DNA of 64,000 bases from Leptotrichia shahii (GCF_008327825.1 NZ_AP019827.1:1674001-1738000), one strand, 5' to 3'; positions 54,435-63,314 are shown, numbered from the stretch's first letter. Program-made: numbers and translations. The notes: generated by a model from the letters alone, not told the origin.

Positions 54435-55085
54435 TTATTTCAAAATTCCAATTAAGTCTGTAAACAAAAATGGAATATACACTTCTCCATCAGCAAAATT
54501 AGAAGCTTCTCCCTTATTATAAATCAAAACAAGAGCATCATTTTCCATATAAAAATTTTGTTGTTTATCAATAGCATCAAATTTATCAATTTGTGGAATT
54601 CCAAATTGCTTAAATTTCAAGTTTACGGCTTCTGTTAATGAATCATTAAATCCATCTACAAATAATTCTTTAAGCTGTAATGGCTTTCCATTTTTTAAAT
54701 TATATGTTATTGCATTATGAAGAACTGTTTTTTGCCCCGAATCATTATCCATTAAATTGATTGTAAACAAAACACTTAAAAATGAACTATTATTAGCTGT
54801 AACTTCGTAAGAAGTATCATAAGATACATGTTTTGTAGATTTATAATTAGAAATAAATTTTTCCATAATTGCATTCATATTCTTTATAACATCGGAATTT
54901 CTACCTGCAAATACTGGATAAGAAATCTTTGATTTCTTCAAAACTTTTGTTTTTGGAGTGACTCTTACAATACTTGCTGATGTTGGAGAATATCCTTGAA
55001 ATGTAAAAGTCGTATCAATTTTTTCTTTTGCAAATGACACATTGAATACTAGTAATGCCATAAAAAACAATGTTAATTTTTTCAT
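54435..55085 (-). CDS. Secreted DUF3298/DUF4163-like (RsiV-type) protein
   Basis: 216 residues from the ATG after GAGGTGATTATAAAA; signal peptide KKLTLFFMALLVFNVSFA. KKSKISYPVFAG, then NAITYNLKNGKPLQLKELFV, and C-terminal FYMENDALVLIYNKGE ... VYIPFLFTDL match the DUF4163-DUF3298 pair found in RsiV and lysozyme-binding periplasmic proteins. No membrane anchor remains after cleavage. Role unknown, perhaps envelope sensing or lysozyme binding. Confidence 0.78.
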   Translation of the reverse strand: MKKLTLFFMALLVFNVSFAKEKIDTTFTFQGYSPTSASIVRVTPKTKVLKKSKISYPVFAGRNSDVIKNMNAIMEKFISNYKSTKHVSYDTSYEVTANNSSFLSVLFTINLMDNDSGQKTVLHNAITYNLKNGKPLQLKELFVDGFNDSLTEAVNLKFKQFGIPQIDKFDAIDKQQNFYMENDALVLIYNKGEASNFADGEVYIPFLFTDLIGILK

Positions 55086-55258
55086 TTTTATAATCACCTC
55101 AAAATTTTTTTAATTAATTAAAACCTATTTTATTATACCATAAGCAAGAAAATATTTCAAATTTTTTAATTTTTTTTGTTATTATTTTTTTCAATTAAAT
55201 GATAAAAAATTTATACTTCTTTTTAAATTTTTTTAAATAAGCAAAATAAAAGAATAAA

Positions 55259-55288
55259 TTGACAAATATAGAGAAAAAATGGTAATAT
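55259..55288 (+). promoter_or_regulatory. rnpB promoter
   Basis: TTGACA (55259-55264), 18-nt spacer, TAATAT (55283-55288), seven bases before the 5' end of RNase P RNA. Confidence 0.8.
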
Positions 55289-55294
55289 AAATTC

Positions 55295-55652
55295 AGGTTT
55301 TGGAGTTAGTCGCTTGATAATTTTTAGAATAAAAATTTTTAAGAGGAAAGTCTGGACTTTATAGGGCAAGAGAGGCAGTTAACGACTGCTGGGAGAAATC
55401 TTAAGGAAAGTGCCACAGAAAAGAAACCGCCTGTATTTTTTCAGGTAAGGGTGAAAAGGTAGTGTAAGAGACTACCAGTGATTTAAGGGATTAAATTAGC
55501 TAGGTAAACCCCTCTCAAAGCAAGGGCAAGTAGAAAGCTATTAAGAGACGGCCCGTCTTGGCTTGATTGGTAGCTCGCTAAAATCCATAAGCAATTATTG
55601 ATTTAGATAAATGATTAACAAATACAGAATCCGGCTTATACCAAAGCCTATA
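55295..55652 (+). ncRNA. rnpB: RNase P RNA
   Basis: Catalytic RNA of RNase P (tRNA 5' maturation). Conserved elements in order: GAGGAAAGTCTGGACT (CRI), GGGCAAGAGAGGCAG, AAGTGCCACAGAAA and GAAACCGCC (CRII/III), AGGGTGAAAAGGTAGTGTAAGA, GGTAAACCCC, AAGGGCAAG, and ACAGAATCCGGCTTA (CRV) near the 3' end. P1 pairs AGGTTTTGG (55295-55303) with CCAAAGCCT (55641-55649). Own promoter and terminator. Confidence 0.97.
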
Positions 55653-55655
55653 AGA

Positions 55656-55691
55656 CTCAGAAAAATTTCTGAGTTTTTCTTTTTTTTCATA
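55656..55691 (+). terminator. rnpB terminator
   Basis: CTCAGAAA-aa-TTTCTGAG followed by TTTTTCTTTTTTT. Confidence 0.85.
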
Positions 55692-55728
55692 GATTGCTAT
55701 AATATATTGCAGCAAATTTAAAAAATAT

Positions 55729-55753
55729 AAAAGCTCTCATTTTATTTTAATGT
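55729..55753 (+). promoter_or_regulatory. Envelope-regulon box, copy 1
   Basis: AAAAGCTCTCATTTTATTTT then AATGT, 83 nt before the DUF2628-like start; a -10-like GATAAT follows. Same element at 61036-61060, 62349-62373 and 60077-60098 (minus). Confidence 0.55.
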
Positions 55754-55811
55754 TTTGATAATACCATATTTTTGAAAATATAAATAATAAAATAAAAGGA
55801 GATGATTACTC

Positions 55812-56501
55812 ATGAAACAGATAAATCGAAAAAGAGCGATTTTGGAAAATGACGTTTTAAGAAAAGAAGTGAAATTTGGTTTTTCAAGAGCAGCATTTCT
55901 TTTAGGATTTATATATCCTTTAATTAAAGAGGATTACATCACAGCTGGAATTACTTTTGTTGTAATTAGTACGGCAGGTATAATATTTTTTCCATTGATA
56001 TTTGTTTTATCAATTATATTCGGTTTTATATACAATAAAATGTATGCTAAAAGTCTGATTAAACAAGGCTGGTACCCATTTACAAAAGAAGATGCACAAG
56101 TTTTGAGAATGAATGGGATTCTTTTTAATGATAAAAATAATTTTTATGAAAATAATAAAGAAAGAGAGATAAAAGAAGTTAAAACTTATGAAACACAGCA
56201 GCCAGAAAAAAATGAAATTATTGAATTTGAGGAAAATGACAGTAATAATACAAATAATAATAGTATTAAAAATAATGTAAATGCTGATAATTCTTATCAT
56301 AGCAATCCGAATGTTCCGAAAACGAATTATAAAAACCGTGCGATTCAGAAATTTATTGCAAGATTGATTGGTGGAGGGCTTGTTTCGCTTGTTTCAGGAG
56401 TTTTTACAGCAAATATTATTTTAATTCTTTTGGGAGTGTTACTGACAGGCGGAGGAGCATTTCTAGCTGTAAAAAATAAGGATAAAATAAAATGGAAATA
56501 A
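55812..56501 (+). CDS. DUF2628-like membrane protein
   Basis: 229 residues. Residues 25-95 have the DUF2628 pattern: FGFSRAAFLLGFIYPLIKED, two membrane segments, FGFIYNKMYAKSLIKQGWYP. A long Asn-rich polar linker (about 120-180) leads to a C-terminal pair of membrane segments (GGGLVSLVSGVFTANIILIL, LGVLLTGGGAFLAV). First gene of a five-gene operon with a two-component system and PepSY protein. SD AAAGGAGATGATT. Function unknown; possibly the envelope component sensed or controlled by the kinase (inference). Confidence 0.75.
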   Translation: MKQINRKRAILENDVLRKEVKFGFSRAAFLLGFIYPLIKEDYITAGITFVVISTAGIIFFPLIFVLSIIFGFIYNKMYAKSLIKQGWYPFTKEDAQVLRMNGILFNDKNNFYENNKEREIKEVKTYETQQPEKNEIIEFEENDSNNTNNNSIKNNVNADNSYHSNPNVPKTNYKNRAIQKFIARLIGGGLVSLVSGVFTANIILILLGVLLTGGGAFLAVKNKDKIKWK

Positions 56502-56713
56502 GAAAATTTTTAATTAAATCTGGAAATTATAGAAATCTTATAAAAAGAATTTTTCTTCTTTCACTGTTTTTAACTGTATTTATGAGGTATAATAAAAATG
56601 AATTGTTTACAGAAAGTGATGAAAAGTATGAAAAAATAGTGAAAACAGAACAATTAAAATTGTTTTGTGAAGAGAATCAGTGTGTCCTGACTGAGACGGA
56701 AGAGAGTGAGTGA
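56492..56713 (+). CDS. Small membrane-anchored protein
   Basis: 73 residues, ATG overlapping the end of the previous gene by 10 nt. One membrane segment (RIFLLSLFLTVFMRY), then a charged tail with two Cys (FCEENQC) that may be extracytoplasmic. Ends 3 nt into the regulator frame. Not recognised. Its tight coupling between the DUF2628-like gene and the regulator suggests a small accessory to the two-component system. Confidence 0.6.
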   Translation: MEIRKFLIKSGNYRNLIKRIFLLSLFLTVFMRYNKNELFTESDEKYEKIVKTEQLKLFCEENQCVLTETEESE

Positions 56714-56715
56714 TA

Positions 56716-57399
56716 ATGAGATTATTAGTTGTAGAAGACGAAAAGAAATTGAACGAACTTATTACAAAAAAGTTAGAAAAGGAATATTATGGAGTTGATA
56801 GCTGTTTCGATGGAGAAGAGGCAGTCAGGTACGTGGAAGGGACTGAATATGATGCAATAATTCTAGATATTATGCTCCCAAAACTTGATGGATTTGAAGT
56901 GATTAAAAGAATAAGGGCAAAGAAAAATAAAGTTCCAATACTGCTTTTAACTGCAAGAGATAATATAGATGATAAAGTAAAAGGGCTAGATTACGGAGCA
57001 GATGACTATCTTGTAAAACCTTTTATTTTTGAAGAACTTATGGCTCGTATCCGTGTCCTGCTAAGACGTAATTCTGGAAATGCCGACAATATAATTACAA
57101 TAGCCAATCTTAAGGTCGACCTTGATGCTAAAACAGTTTTTAGAGATGATGTGCTTATAAAGCTATCAGGTAGAGAATATTCGATTTTGGAATATCTAAT
57201 ACGAAATAAAGGAAAAATTTTACCAAGAGAAAGAATAGAGGATCATATATGGAATTATGAATACGAGGGTGGAACCAATGTTATAGATGTTTATATCAGA
57301 TATTTGAGAAAAAAGATTGATGACGGCTATACCCCAAAACTCATTCACACAGTTCGTGGACTGGGCTATGTCCTGAGGGTTGATAATGAAAATAAATAA
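56716..57399 (+). CDS. OmpR/PhoB-family response regulator
   Basis: 227 residues from the ATG of MRLLVVEDEKKL (a GTG two codons upstream is also possible). Receiver domain with phospho-acceptor Asp51 in IILDIMLPKLDG, T in LLTARD and K in YLVKPF; C-terminal winged helix (LSGREYSILEYLIRNKGKIL, NVIDVYIRYLRKKID, IHTVRGLGYVLR). Overlaps the kinase start by 14 nt. Likely binds tandem sites near its own operon; the repeated box described in the findings is a candidate. Confidence 0.95.
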   Translation: MRLLVVEDEKKLNELITKKLEKEYYGVDSCFDGEEAVRYVEGTEYDAIILDIMLPKLDGFEVIKRIRAKKNKVPILLLTARDNIDDKVKGLDYGADDYLVKPFIFEELMARIRVLLRRNSGNADNIITIANLKVDLDAKTVFRDDVLIKLSGREYSILEYLIRNKGKILPRERIEDHIWNYEYEGGTNVIDVYIRYLRKKIDDGYTPKLIHTVRGLGYVLRVDNENK

Positions 57400-58750
57400 A
57401 TTTTCCATAAAATCCAAAATAGCTTTCTGGTATATTGGTCTTATGATAAGCCTTGCAATTATATTTCTTACAACAATAATTTATATTAGCGAAAATCTTA
57501 TACGGGCAAATGCTTACAAAAATTTAAAAAACTCTGTAGTTTCAGCATTTGATGAGATTGAAGTTTATGATGGTGAACTTACGATTGACAATGATTTTAT
57601 TATTTTTAATAATAATGTTCATCTGTCAGTTTATAACGATGAAACAGGATTTATTTATGGGGATATTCCGCTGGATTTTGAATATGATGAAACTTTTTCT
57701 GATAAAAACAATGTGAGAATTATAAGGCATAAAAATAAAAAATGGTATATTTTTGATAGCAAAAAGAATTTTCAAGATTATGGTATTGTTCATATTCGGG
57801 GAATCACTCCTGCGACAGAAGTTGAAAATATTATCGAAACAATTGTTTTGATTTCTCTGATTGTATTGCCATTTTTCCTGTTATTTTCAGCAATAAGCGG
57901 ATATTTTATAACAAAGAAAGCATTTAAACCGATAGAAAAAATAAGGGAAGCAGCGGAAAAAATCAATGAGGGAAACGATTTGACACAAAGAATTAACATT
58001 GGAGAAGGAAATGATGAAATTTATACTTTGGCAAATACATTTGATACAATGTTTGACAGACTGCAAAGCTCCTTTGAAAGAGAAGCACAGTTTACATCGG
58101 ATGTTTCACACGAGTTGCGGACACCTGTCTCAATTATTATTTCCGAATGTGAATACGGTCTTGAAAACCTAACTTCAATAGAAAATGCCAAACATACAAT
58201 TTTTTCTGTGCTTGATGAAACTAAAAAGATGTCAAAATTAATTTCACAGCTTCTAACTTTATCAAGAATGGACAGAGGGAATCAGAAACTTAATTTTGAT
58301 AAAATAAATATGAGCGAAATGGCACATCTTATTGCTGACAGTCAGCTATACAATGCAGATAGCAAAAATATAAAAATTCATCCTGAAATAGAGGAAGATA
58401 TTTTTATTATTGGTGATGAAATGATGATTATGAGAATCTTTGTTAATTTAATTTCAAATGCGATTAACTATGGTCGTGAAAACGGCAATATTTGGATAAA
58501 ATTAACACAAGATAAAAATTTTGCAATATGTAAAATTATTGATGACGGAGTTGGTATTGAAAAAGAAAATATCCCTAAAATCTGGGGGAGATTTTATCAA
58601 GTAGAAAGTTCCAGAACAACTGAAAATCTAGGACTTGGATTATCAATGGTAAAATGGATTATAGAAGCTCACAAAGGAGAAATTTATGTAGAAAGTGAAA
58701 TTGGAAAAGGAAGTTCGTTTATATTTAAGTTGAAAAAGGAGGTAAAATGA
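57386..58750 (+). CDS. Sensor histidine kinase
   Basis: 454 residues. TM1 (IAFWYIGLMISLAIIFLTTI), extracytoplasmic domain of ~120 residues, TM2 (TIVLISLIVLPFFLLFSAIS), HAMP (FKPIEKIREAAEKINEGNDL), HisKA with phospho-His near 242 in DVSHELRTPVSIII, then HATPase N-box (FVNLISNAINYG), G1 (DDGVGIE), F-box (IWGRFYQVESS) and G2 (GLGLSMVKWI). Partner of the overlapping response regulator. Ends 4 nt into the PepSY start (coupled). Confidence 0.95.
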   Translation: MKINKFSIKSKIAFWYIGLMISLAIIFLTTIIYISENLIRANAYKNLKNSVVSAFDEIEVYDGELTIDNDFIIFNNNVHLSVYNDETGFIYGDIPLDFEYDETFSDKNNVRIIRHKNKKWYIFDSKKNFQDYGIVHIRGITPATEVENIIETIVLISLIVLPFFLLFSAISGYFITKKAFKPIEKIREAAEKINEGNDLTQRINIGEGNDEIYTLANTFDTMFDRLQSSFEREAQFTSDVSHELRTPVSIIISECEYGLENLTSIENAKHTIFSVLDETKKMSKLISQLLTLSRMDRGNQKLNFDKINMSEMAHLIADSQLYNADSKNIKIHPEIEEDIFIIGDEMMIMRIFVNLISNAINYGRENGNIWIKLTQDKNFAICKIIDDGVGIEKENIPKIWGRFYQVESSRTTENLGLGLSMVKWIIEAHKGEIYVESEIGKGSSFIFKLKKEVK

Positions 58751-59358
58751 AAAAAAATTTCTTAAAAAAATTGCTTATACTATTTTTTATTACAATGACA
58801 GGAGTTTTTGCAAATGAAAATTCAGTTAAAAAGACTAAAACAGTAAGAGTTTTAAATGTTGATGTTAAAATTTCGATTGAACAGGCAAAACAACTTGCAT
58901 TGAATCACTCAAAAGTGGCAAAAAATTCTGCAAAAATGACTAAAATTCGTCTGGATAAAGAAAATAGAAAATTTATTTATGAAATAGAATTTTATACAGA
59001 ACGGAAAAAATATAAATACAACATTGACGCAAACACAGGAAAAGTCCTGAGTTACAGTGAAAAAGAACGATCATCCGCTTCAACAGTAATCAGAGATGAC
59101 GGAAAAATTATTAATACAAATGGCAGCGATACAGAAATAAGAAAAACACCAAAATATATCGGAATGGAAAAAGCAAAAGAAATAGCAGTTTCACGAATTA
59201 CTGGTGCAAAAAAAATAAACGTTACAAATATTCAGCTAGATAATGAAAAAGGAAGAATGATTTACGAAGGAAGAATGGTGTATAAAAATACAGAATATAA
59301 GTTTGACATTGATGCTACAACAGGTGAAGTAATAAAATGGGAAGTAAATGAAAATTAG
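58747..59358 (+). CDS. Secreted double-PepSY protein
   Basis: 203 residues: signal peptide (KKNFLKKLLILFFITMTGVFA), then two PepSY domains: SIEQAKQLALNHSKVAKNSA ... YNIDANTGKVLSY and GMEKAKEIAVSRITGAKKIN ... FDIDATTGEVIKW. ATG overlaps the kinase stop. PepSY proteins encoded beside two-component systems are often their targets or input modulators. Terminator follows. Confidence 0.88.
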   Translation: MKKNFLKKLLILFFITMTGVFANENSVKKTKTVRVLNVDVKISIEQAKQLALNHSKVAKNSAKMTKIRLDKENRKFIYEIEFYTERKKYKYNIDANTGKVLSYSEKERSSASTVIRDDGKIINTNGSDTEIRKTPKYIGMEKAKEIAVSRITGAKKINVTNIQLDNEKGRMIYEGRMVYKNTEYKFDIDATTGEVIKWEVNEN

Positions 59359-59365
59359 TGAAGTT

Positions 59366-59417
59366 AAATATCCTCTAAAGTTTAAACTGAAAAAATAGAC
59401 TGAAGAGGATATTTTTT
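59366..59417. terminator. Terminator at end of two-component operon
   Basis: AAATATCCTCT / AGAGGATATTT, 11-bp perfect outer stem with inner AGTTTAAACT pairing, then TTTT; shared with the convergent CPBP gene. Confidence 0.8.
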
Positions 59418-59425
59418 GTTAAAAA

Positions 59426-60022
59426 TTATGCTTTGTAAAGTTTTTCATAATTAAATTTATTTTTAAGTTGTTTAAGAGTATAATCAAATATGAATAAAGG
59501 TGGAATAAATACGATAATTAATGTTATTATCGGCATATTTTGAAGATAAAATATTTTTTCAACTATAATCATAAAAGGCTTGTATAGAAAGATCGAAACA
59601 AGATTGAATGTTGAATGTAATAAAATTATCCACCAGATTGGATTGGGTTTTAGCCGCACATTTCCGAAAAAGATGCCTGATATTGTTGTGTATATAAATT
59701 TAATCGGATTCAAATGAAGTATTCCAAAGATTATAGCCTGAATTAAATTAGCATATTTTGTTTTTTTCTTTAAAAAATGAAGCATCAGTCCTCTCAATAA
59801 AAATTCTTCTCCAACAGGATAAAATACTAGAAATTTAAGTAATTCATTAATTGCAAAAGACTGCTTTGAATAATCGGCAAGAACTATCTTTTTAGACAAT
59901 AAAGAACTTAAAACGGCAAGTAAAATTATTACAGATGTAATAACTATTGCTGAATAACAGGCTGTATTTAATATTAGTAACCCCAATTCTTTTATTTTAG
60001 ATTTTTCAATATTTTTTTCCAT
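59426..60022 (-). CDS. CPBP-family intramembrane (CAAX-like) protease
   Basis: About 198 residues from the ATG after AAAGGAGAACAATCAAA (frame runs to 60070). Several membrane segments; catalytic motif YPVGEEFLLRG (Glu72/73), second motif FGILHLNP (His) and third motif LLHSTFNLVSIF. Such proteases process or bind membrane substrates; some give bacteriocin immunity. Its leader carries the same box as the two-component operon, on the minus strand. Confidence 0.88.
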   Translation of the reverse strand: MEKNIEKSKIKELGLLILNTACYSAIVITSVIILLAVLSSLLSKKIVLADYSKQSFAINELLKFLVFYPVGEEFLLRGLMLHFLKKKTKYANLIQAIIFGILHLNPIKFIYTTISGIFFGNVRLKPNPIWWIILLHSTFNLVSIFLYKPFMIIVEKIFYLQNMPIITLIIVFIPPLFIFDYTLKQLKNKFNYEKLYKA

Positions 60023-60076
60023 TTTGATTGTTCTCCTTTCCTGAATTTTTCTTGTAAAACATATTATCATTAAAAT

Positions 60077-60098
60077 ATTAAAATAAAATGAGAGATAT
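60077..60098 (-). promoter_or_regulatory. Envelope-regulon box, copy 4 (minus strand)
   Basis: CTCTCATTTTATTTTAAT on the minus strand, about 55-76 nt upstream of the CPBP protease ATG; GATAATAT follows as a -10-like hexamer. Confidence 0.55.
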
Positions 60099-60257
60099 TT
60101 TATTTCATCTTTGTCTGTTGCATAATAAAATAACTTTCAGTTATTTTATATAGATTTTATTTGTAAAAAATAATTTTCCATTATATAATACATTCAAACA
60201 ACTTTAAAATCAATTTTTTATTCTGTCTTGTATATTATAGAAAGGAAAGGAAATAAA

Positions 60258-60776
60258 ATGAAAAAAGTTATTATTATACTGGTGCTTATATTTTTTAATT
60301 TGAGTTTTTCAGCAGAACAGTCTGAAAAAATTATATGTTACATTCCGAAAGAGTTAAAAACAAACAGCAAAGCAAGATTAATTTATGAAGATACAGAAAA
60401 ATATAAAGATGAAGAAATACCACCTGAAGTAGCAAATCCTGAAATTGTTAAAGCATTAAAGGAAAGAAGGCTTGTCGTATTTCAAATGAGATGCAAATAT
60501 GACGGTGATATGTACCGTTATATAACAGCTTCAGACTATGCAGTCGAATATCTTACAAAACAGACAATAAATAAAGAAAAAGGAGATTATTATTTACTGG
60601 AACTTCCGACAAATAAGGCACTCGCTTTTCAGGATATGTTATTTATTGGAGATTTTATAGATAATTCAATCAGTACAAATGATGAACTTTTTCAAATTCT
60701 CTATATGATAAATGTTCAGTTTCTAGAAATAAGACAGCAGGAACTGGAAGAGGAAGGATTGAAAGTAGTTTTTTAG
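60258..60776 (+). CDS. Hypothetical secreted protein
   Basis: 172 residues from the ATG after AAAGGAAATAAA (frame opens at 60228). Signal peptide KKVIIILVLIFFNLSFSAEQ. Mature part acidic, with two Cys (IICYIP, MRCKYDG) that could form a disulfide. Not recognised. Single gene between two regions carrying the shared regulatory box, though its own leader shows only an imperfect resemblance. Confidence 0.65.
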   Translation: MKKVIIILVLIFFNLSFSAEQSEKIICYIPKELKTNSKARLIYEDTEKYKDEEIPPEVANPEIVKALKERRLVVFQMRCKYDGDMYRYITASDYAVEYLTKQTINKEKGDYYLLELPTNKALAFQDMLFIGDFIDNSISTNDELFQILYMINVQFLEIRQQELEEEGLKVVF

Positions 60777-61035
60777 TCTATTATTTTTATTCTTAAAATT
60801 TACTTATTATTTATTTTTTTCTTTTTGTAGGGATTACTCATTTCCATAAATCCCTGCATTTAAATTGATTTATAATTGCTTAACAGGAATTATATTTTTA
60901 AATTATATTTGTTCTAAAATTTTTACATCTTTTCTATATAACCTTATCAGATATTTTTTGATTACATTTCTAAACGCTTTTTTACAAAAAACTTTTAACA
61001 ATTACAACAGAATTTTTCTCTAAAAAAAGAAAAGT
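60777..61035. other. Intergenic with micro-ORF hairpin
   Basis: No gene beyond the 13-codon micro-ORF at 60800-60841 (minus). Together with the regulatory box that follows it makes a 345-base gap before the next gene. Otherwise A/T-rich. Confidence 0.5.
60800..60841 (-). CDS. Micro-ORF (13 codons, Lys/Asn-rich), doubtful
   Basis: MSNPYKKKKINNK, ATG in the loop of a 7-bp hairpin (AGGGATT / AATCCCT, 60829-60855) whose arm contains an SD-like AGGGA. Third member of the family with 20276-20338 and 38044-38103. Confidence 0.25.
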   Translation of the reverse strand: MSNPYKKKKINNK

Positions 61036-61060
61036 AAAAACTCTCATTTTATTTTAATCT
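61036..61060 (+). promoter_or_regulatory. Envelope-regulon box, copy 2
   Basis: AAAAACTCTCATTTTATTTT then AATCT, 86 nt before the ATG at 61122. 23 of 25 bases as in copy 1. Confidence 0.55.
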
Positions 61061-61121
61061 ATATTACATATCATAAAATTGAAAAATGACTAATTAATTA
61101 GTATTTAAATAAGGAGGAAAA

Positions 61122-61536
61122 ATGAAAAAAATATTTTTTGCAAGTCTGTATTTTATTCATCTGCTCTGTTTTAATATTCTAGTACTATTTTTTCTGGCTG
61201 TATTAGAAGTATCAGTTTTAAGTAATTTGAAAATTAGTGGGAGGTATATACTCGGAAAATCTTATATTAATTTTGCTTAATATATTTTTATCATATTTTT
61301 ATGCAAAAGCAGGAATAGGAAAAAAGGCTTTGATAATTTTAACAATAATTGGTGTAATATTAAAAATACTAATATCTTTAATATCGTATAAATATTTAGT
61401 TTCATCAGCAGGAGATGAAGAATTTTTACCAACTTATTATGCTTATTTTGCCATAGGTTTATTGGATGTAATATTTCTTGTGGGGCTTGGTGTAAATTTA
61501 TTGATAGGAAGGAGAAAACAGCATGATAAAAATTAA
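61122..61536 (+). pseudogene. Frameshifted four-helix membrane protein
   Basis: ATG 61122 (SD AAGGAGGAAAA) opens a 52-codon frame with one membrane segment (HLLCFNILVLFFLAVLEVSV) that stops at 61280. A second frame, from around 61237 (GTG, no SD), continues with three more membrane segments (LILILLNIFLSYFYAKAG, ALIILTIIGVILKILISLIS, YYAYFAIGLLDVIFLVGLGV) to 61536. A one-base change near AGTGGGAGG joins them into about 137 residues. Next gene starts 14 nt before its end. Either a real frameshift mutation, phase variation or a sequence error. Confidence 0.65.
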
Positions 61537-62350
61537 AAAATTGACAGGATTTATGATTTTTCTACTTTTTGGAATGATATTTATTTCCTGCGGAAAACCT
61601 TTAAAAAAAGACATAATAGACAAGGGATATATATTAGAAGTAGGTGTATCCAATGAGATTGACAGGGAATTTGCCGGAAAAATGGAGCATTCTCCCACTT
61701 ATACTATTTTCAAAGCGACTGAATATAAGGACAATGATATTATGGTGCAGAATCTCAAAAATAGAACAGTTAAAGCAATCCTTTCGCCTATGCTGTCGTT
61801 AGGAAATTCTGATTACGGCTATTATCCTGTCTATGTGGATAACAAAAATTATGAAACTGTATATCTCATATACAGAAAGGATATTCCCGATTTTTTGAAA
61901 AACAGCTTTGAAAAAGGGGACGGCTTCATGCTAAAGGGTATGGAAAAATATTCTAAAGAAAAATATAAAGACAGATTTTCATTTTTTAGTAATATCGAAG
62001 ATTTTGAGAAAAAAATAATGGCTAATGAATGGACACTTGTGAATATTGCAGGGTTTGAACTTAAAAACAGTAAAATTTCAATAAAACTTGATAAAGGAAA
62101 TGTTGTCATAACGGGAAAAAATGGAAAAAAATATTCGGGAAAATATTCCCTGAAAAATCACAGGATTTCTTTTGAAATAGATAATTTGAATAACCTGCTG
62201 AAAAAAGGGAGTGAACTGAGTGACAGTGATAAAGATTTTTTATACGCTTTAAGTAATGCCGATGTAATAACGCTTATGGATAATGAACAAACTCTTTATA
62301 TCGAAGTTCCTGAAAGCAATCTTATATTTAAAAAAATAAATAAAAAGTAA
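61523..62350 (+). CDS. Lipoprotein with META/HslJ-like C-terminal part
   Basis: 275 residues. Lipoprotein signal: KKLTGFMIFLLFGMIFISCG with lipobox Cys (FISC). The N-terminal ~130 residues are unrecognised; residues ~165-215 (NEWTLVNIAGFEL ... VVITGKNGKKYSGKYSLKNH then RISFEID) resemble the META/HslJ beta fold. Overlaps the frameshifted membrane gene by 14 nt, so in the same transcript and under the same regulatory box. Surface or periplasmic face; function unknown. Confidence 0.7.
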   Translation: MIKIKKLTGFMIFLLFGMIFISCGKPLKKDIIDKGYILEVGVSNEIDREFAGKMEHSPTYTIFKATEYKDNDIMVQNLKNRTVKAILSPMLSLGNSDYGYYPVYVDNKNYETVYLIYRKDIPDFLKNSFEKGDGFMLKGMEKYSKEKYKDRFSFFSNIEDFEKKIMANEWTLVNIAGFELKNSKISIKLDKGNVVITGKNGKKYSGKYSLKNHRISFEIDNLNNLLKKGSELSDSDKDFLYALSNADVITLMDNEQTLYIEVPESNLIFKKINKK

Positions 62351-62373
62351 AAAGCTCTAATGTTCTTTTAATC
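62349..62373 (+). promoter_or_regulatory. Envelope-regulon box, copy 3
   Basis: AAAAGCTCTAATGTTCTTTT then AATCT, 92 nt before the ATG at 62441; TATAAT at about 62389 fits as -10. Confidence 0.5.
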
Positions 62374-62440
62374 TAAAAAATATACAGTATAATTAAATAA
62401 TAGAAATCATAAAAAAATAAAATTTTTAGGAGGAATAATT

Positions 62441-63217
62441 ATGAAAATAAATTTGAAAAAACTATTTGTTATAGCAGTTATTGGGACAGGTTTATTTATA
62501 TCACAGCCTGCACAGGCATTTTATTATGATATGTCAGACAGTTTTAACTATACAAACAATGTGATAAATAGTACAAGAAATTATTTACTTGGTAGTGAAG
62601 TAATAAGCCACATTAAAAAAGGAGATTATTCTTCAAAGAAAAAATCAAATTCTAAAAAAACAACTACAAAAACAACGGGAAGTTCAGCAACTTCAACTAC
62701 AGCCCCAAAAACAACAAAAGCAAATATTACTTTTAAATCGGACGGAAATACAAGAGGACTTGATTATTTTGTTAATAACTATCCGTCAAAACAGAGAGGG
62801 GAAGCAAGAACATATCTGAAAAAAATTCAGGATTCTTTCCCGCAGGTAGCACGTTCTGTAGGAATACCTACAAATGACCTGTCTTCAGGAATGGCAGCTG
62901 CAATAGCAGGAGCATATATGGCATATAACAATGTCAGTCTGAATGACAGTTATATGAAACCTCTGCAAAATCAGTTAAAAACAGTGCTTCAAGGTGTAGA
63001 TGACTTTGATAAAATGAGTAACAGCGATAAAAAATATATTTACGATCAATTGGTAATAATAGGAATGACTTTGGCTGTAAATCAGTCCCAAAATCAGCAA
63101 AATCCAAATGCAAAAGTTACCGCTCAGTTAAGAAATGCAGGAAAACAGGTGCTTGAGGGACTTCTCGGAGTAAGTGCAAGTGAAGTAAGAATAACATCAT
63201 CAGGACTTTCTTTTTAA
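62441..63217 (+). CDS. Secreted protein of DUF6683-like type, paralog 1
   Basis: 258 residues: signal peptide ending SQPAQA-F, a low-complexity Ser/Thr/Lys linker (SKKKSNSKKTTTKTTGSS), then a conserved domain (ITFKSDGNTRGLDYFVNNYP, GEARTYLKKI, VGIPTNDLSSGMAAAIAGAY, NDSYMKPLQNQLK, DKKYIYDQLVIIGMTLAVNQ). I associate this domain with DUF6683; function unknown. SD AGGAGGAATAATT. Tandem paralog follows 97 nt later. Confidence 0.65.
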   Translation: MKINLKKLFVIAVIGTGLFISQPAQAFYYDMSDSFNYTNNVINSTRNYLLGSEVISHIKKGDYSSKKKSNSKKTTTKTTGSSATSTTAPKTTKANITFKSDGNTRGLDYFVNNYPSKQRGEARTYLKKIQDSFPQVARSVGIPTNDLSSGMAAAIAGAYMAYNNVSLNDSYMKPLQNQLKTVLQGVDDFDKMSNSDKKYIYDQLVIIGMTLAVNQSQNQQNPNAKVTAQLRNAGKQVLEGLLGVSASEVRITSSGLSF

Positions 63218-63314
63218 AATAAATAATTACAAAATAAGAAGTTTTATTATAGTATATGGTGACAATAAAAAACAAAAAAATGAAAATATATAATTCAATC
63301 TGGGAGGAATAATT

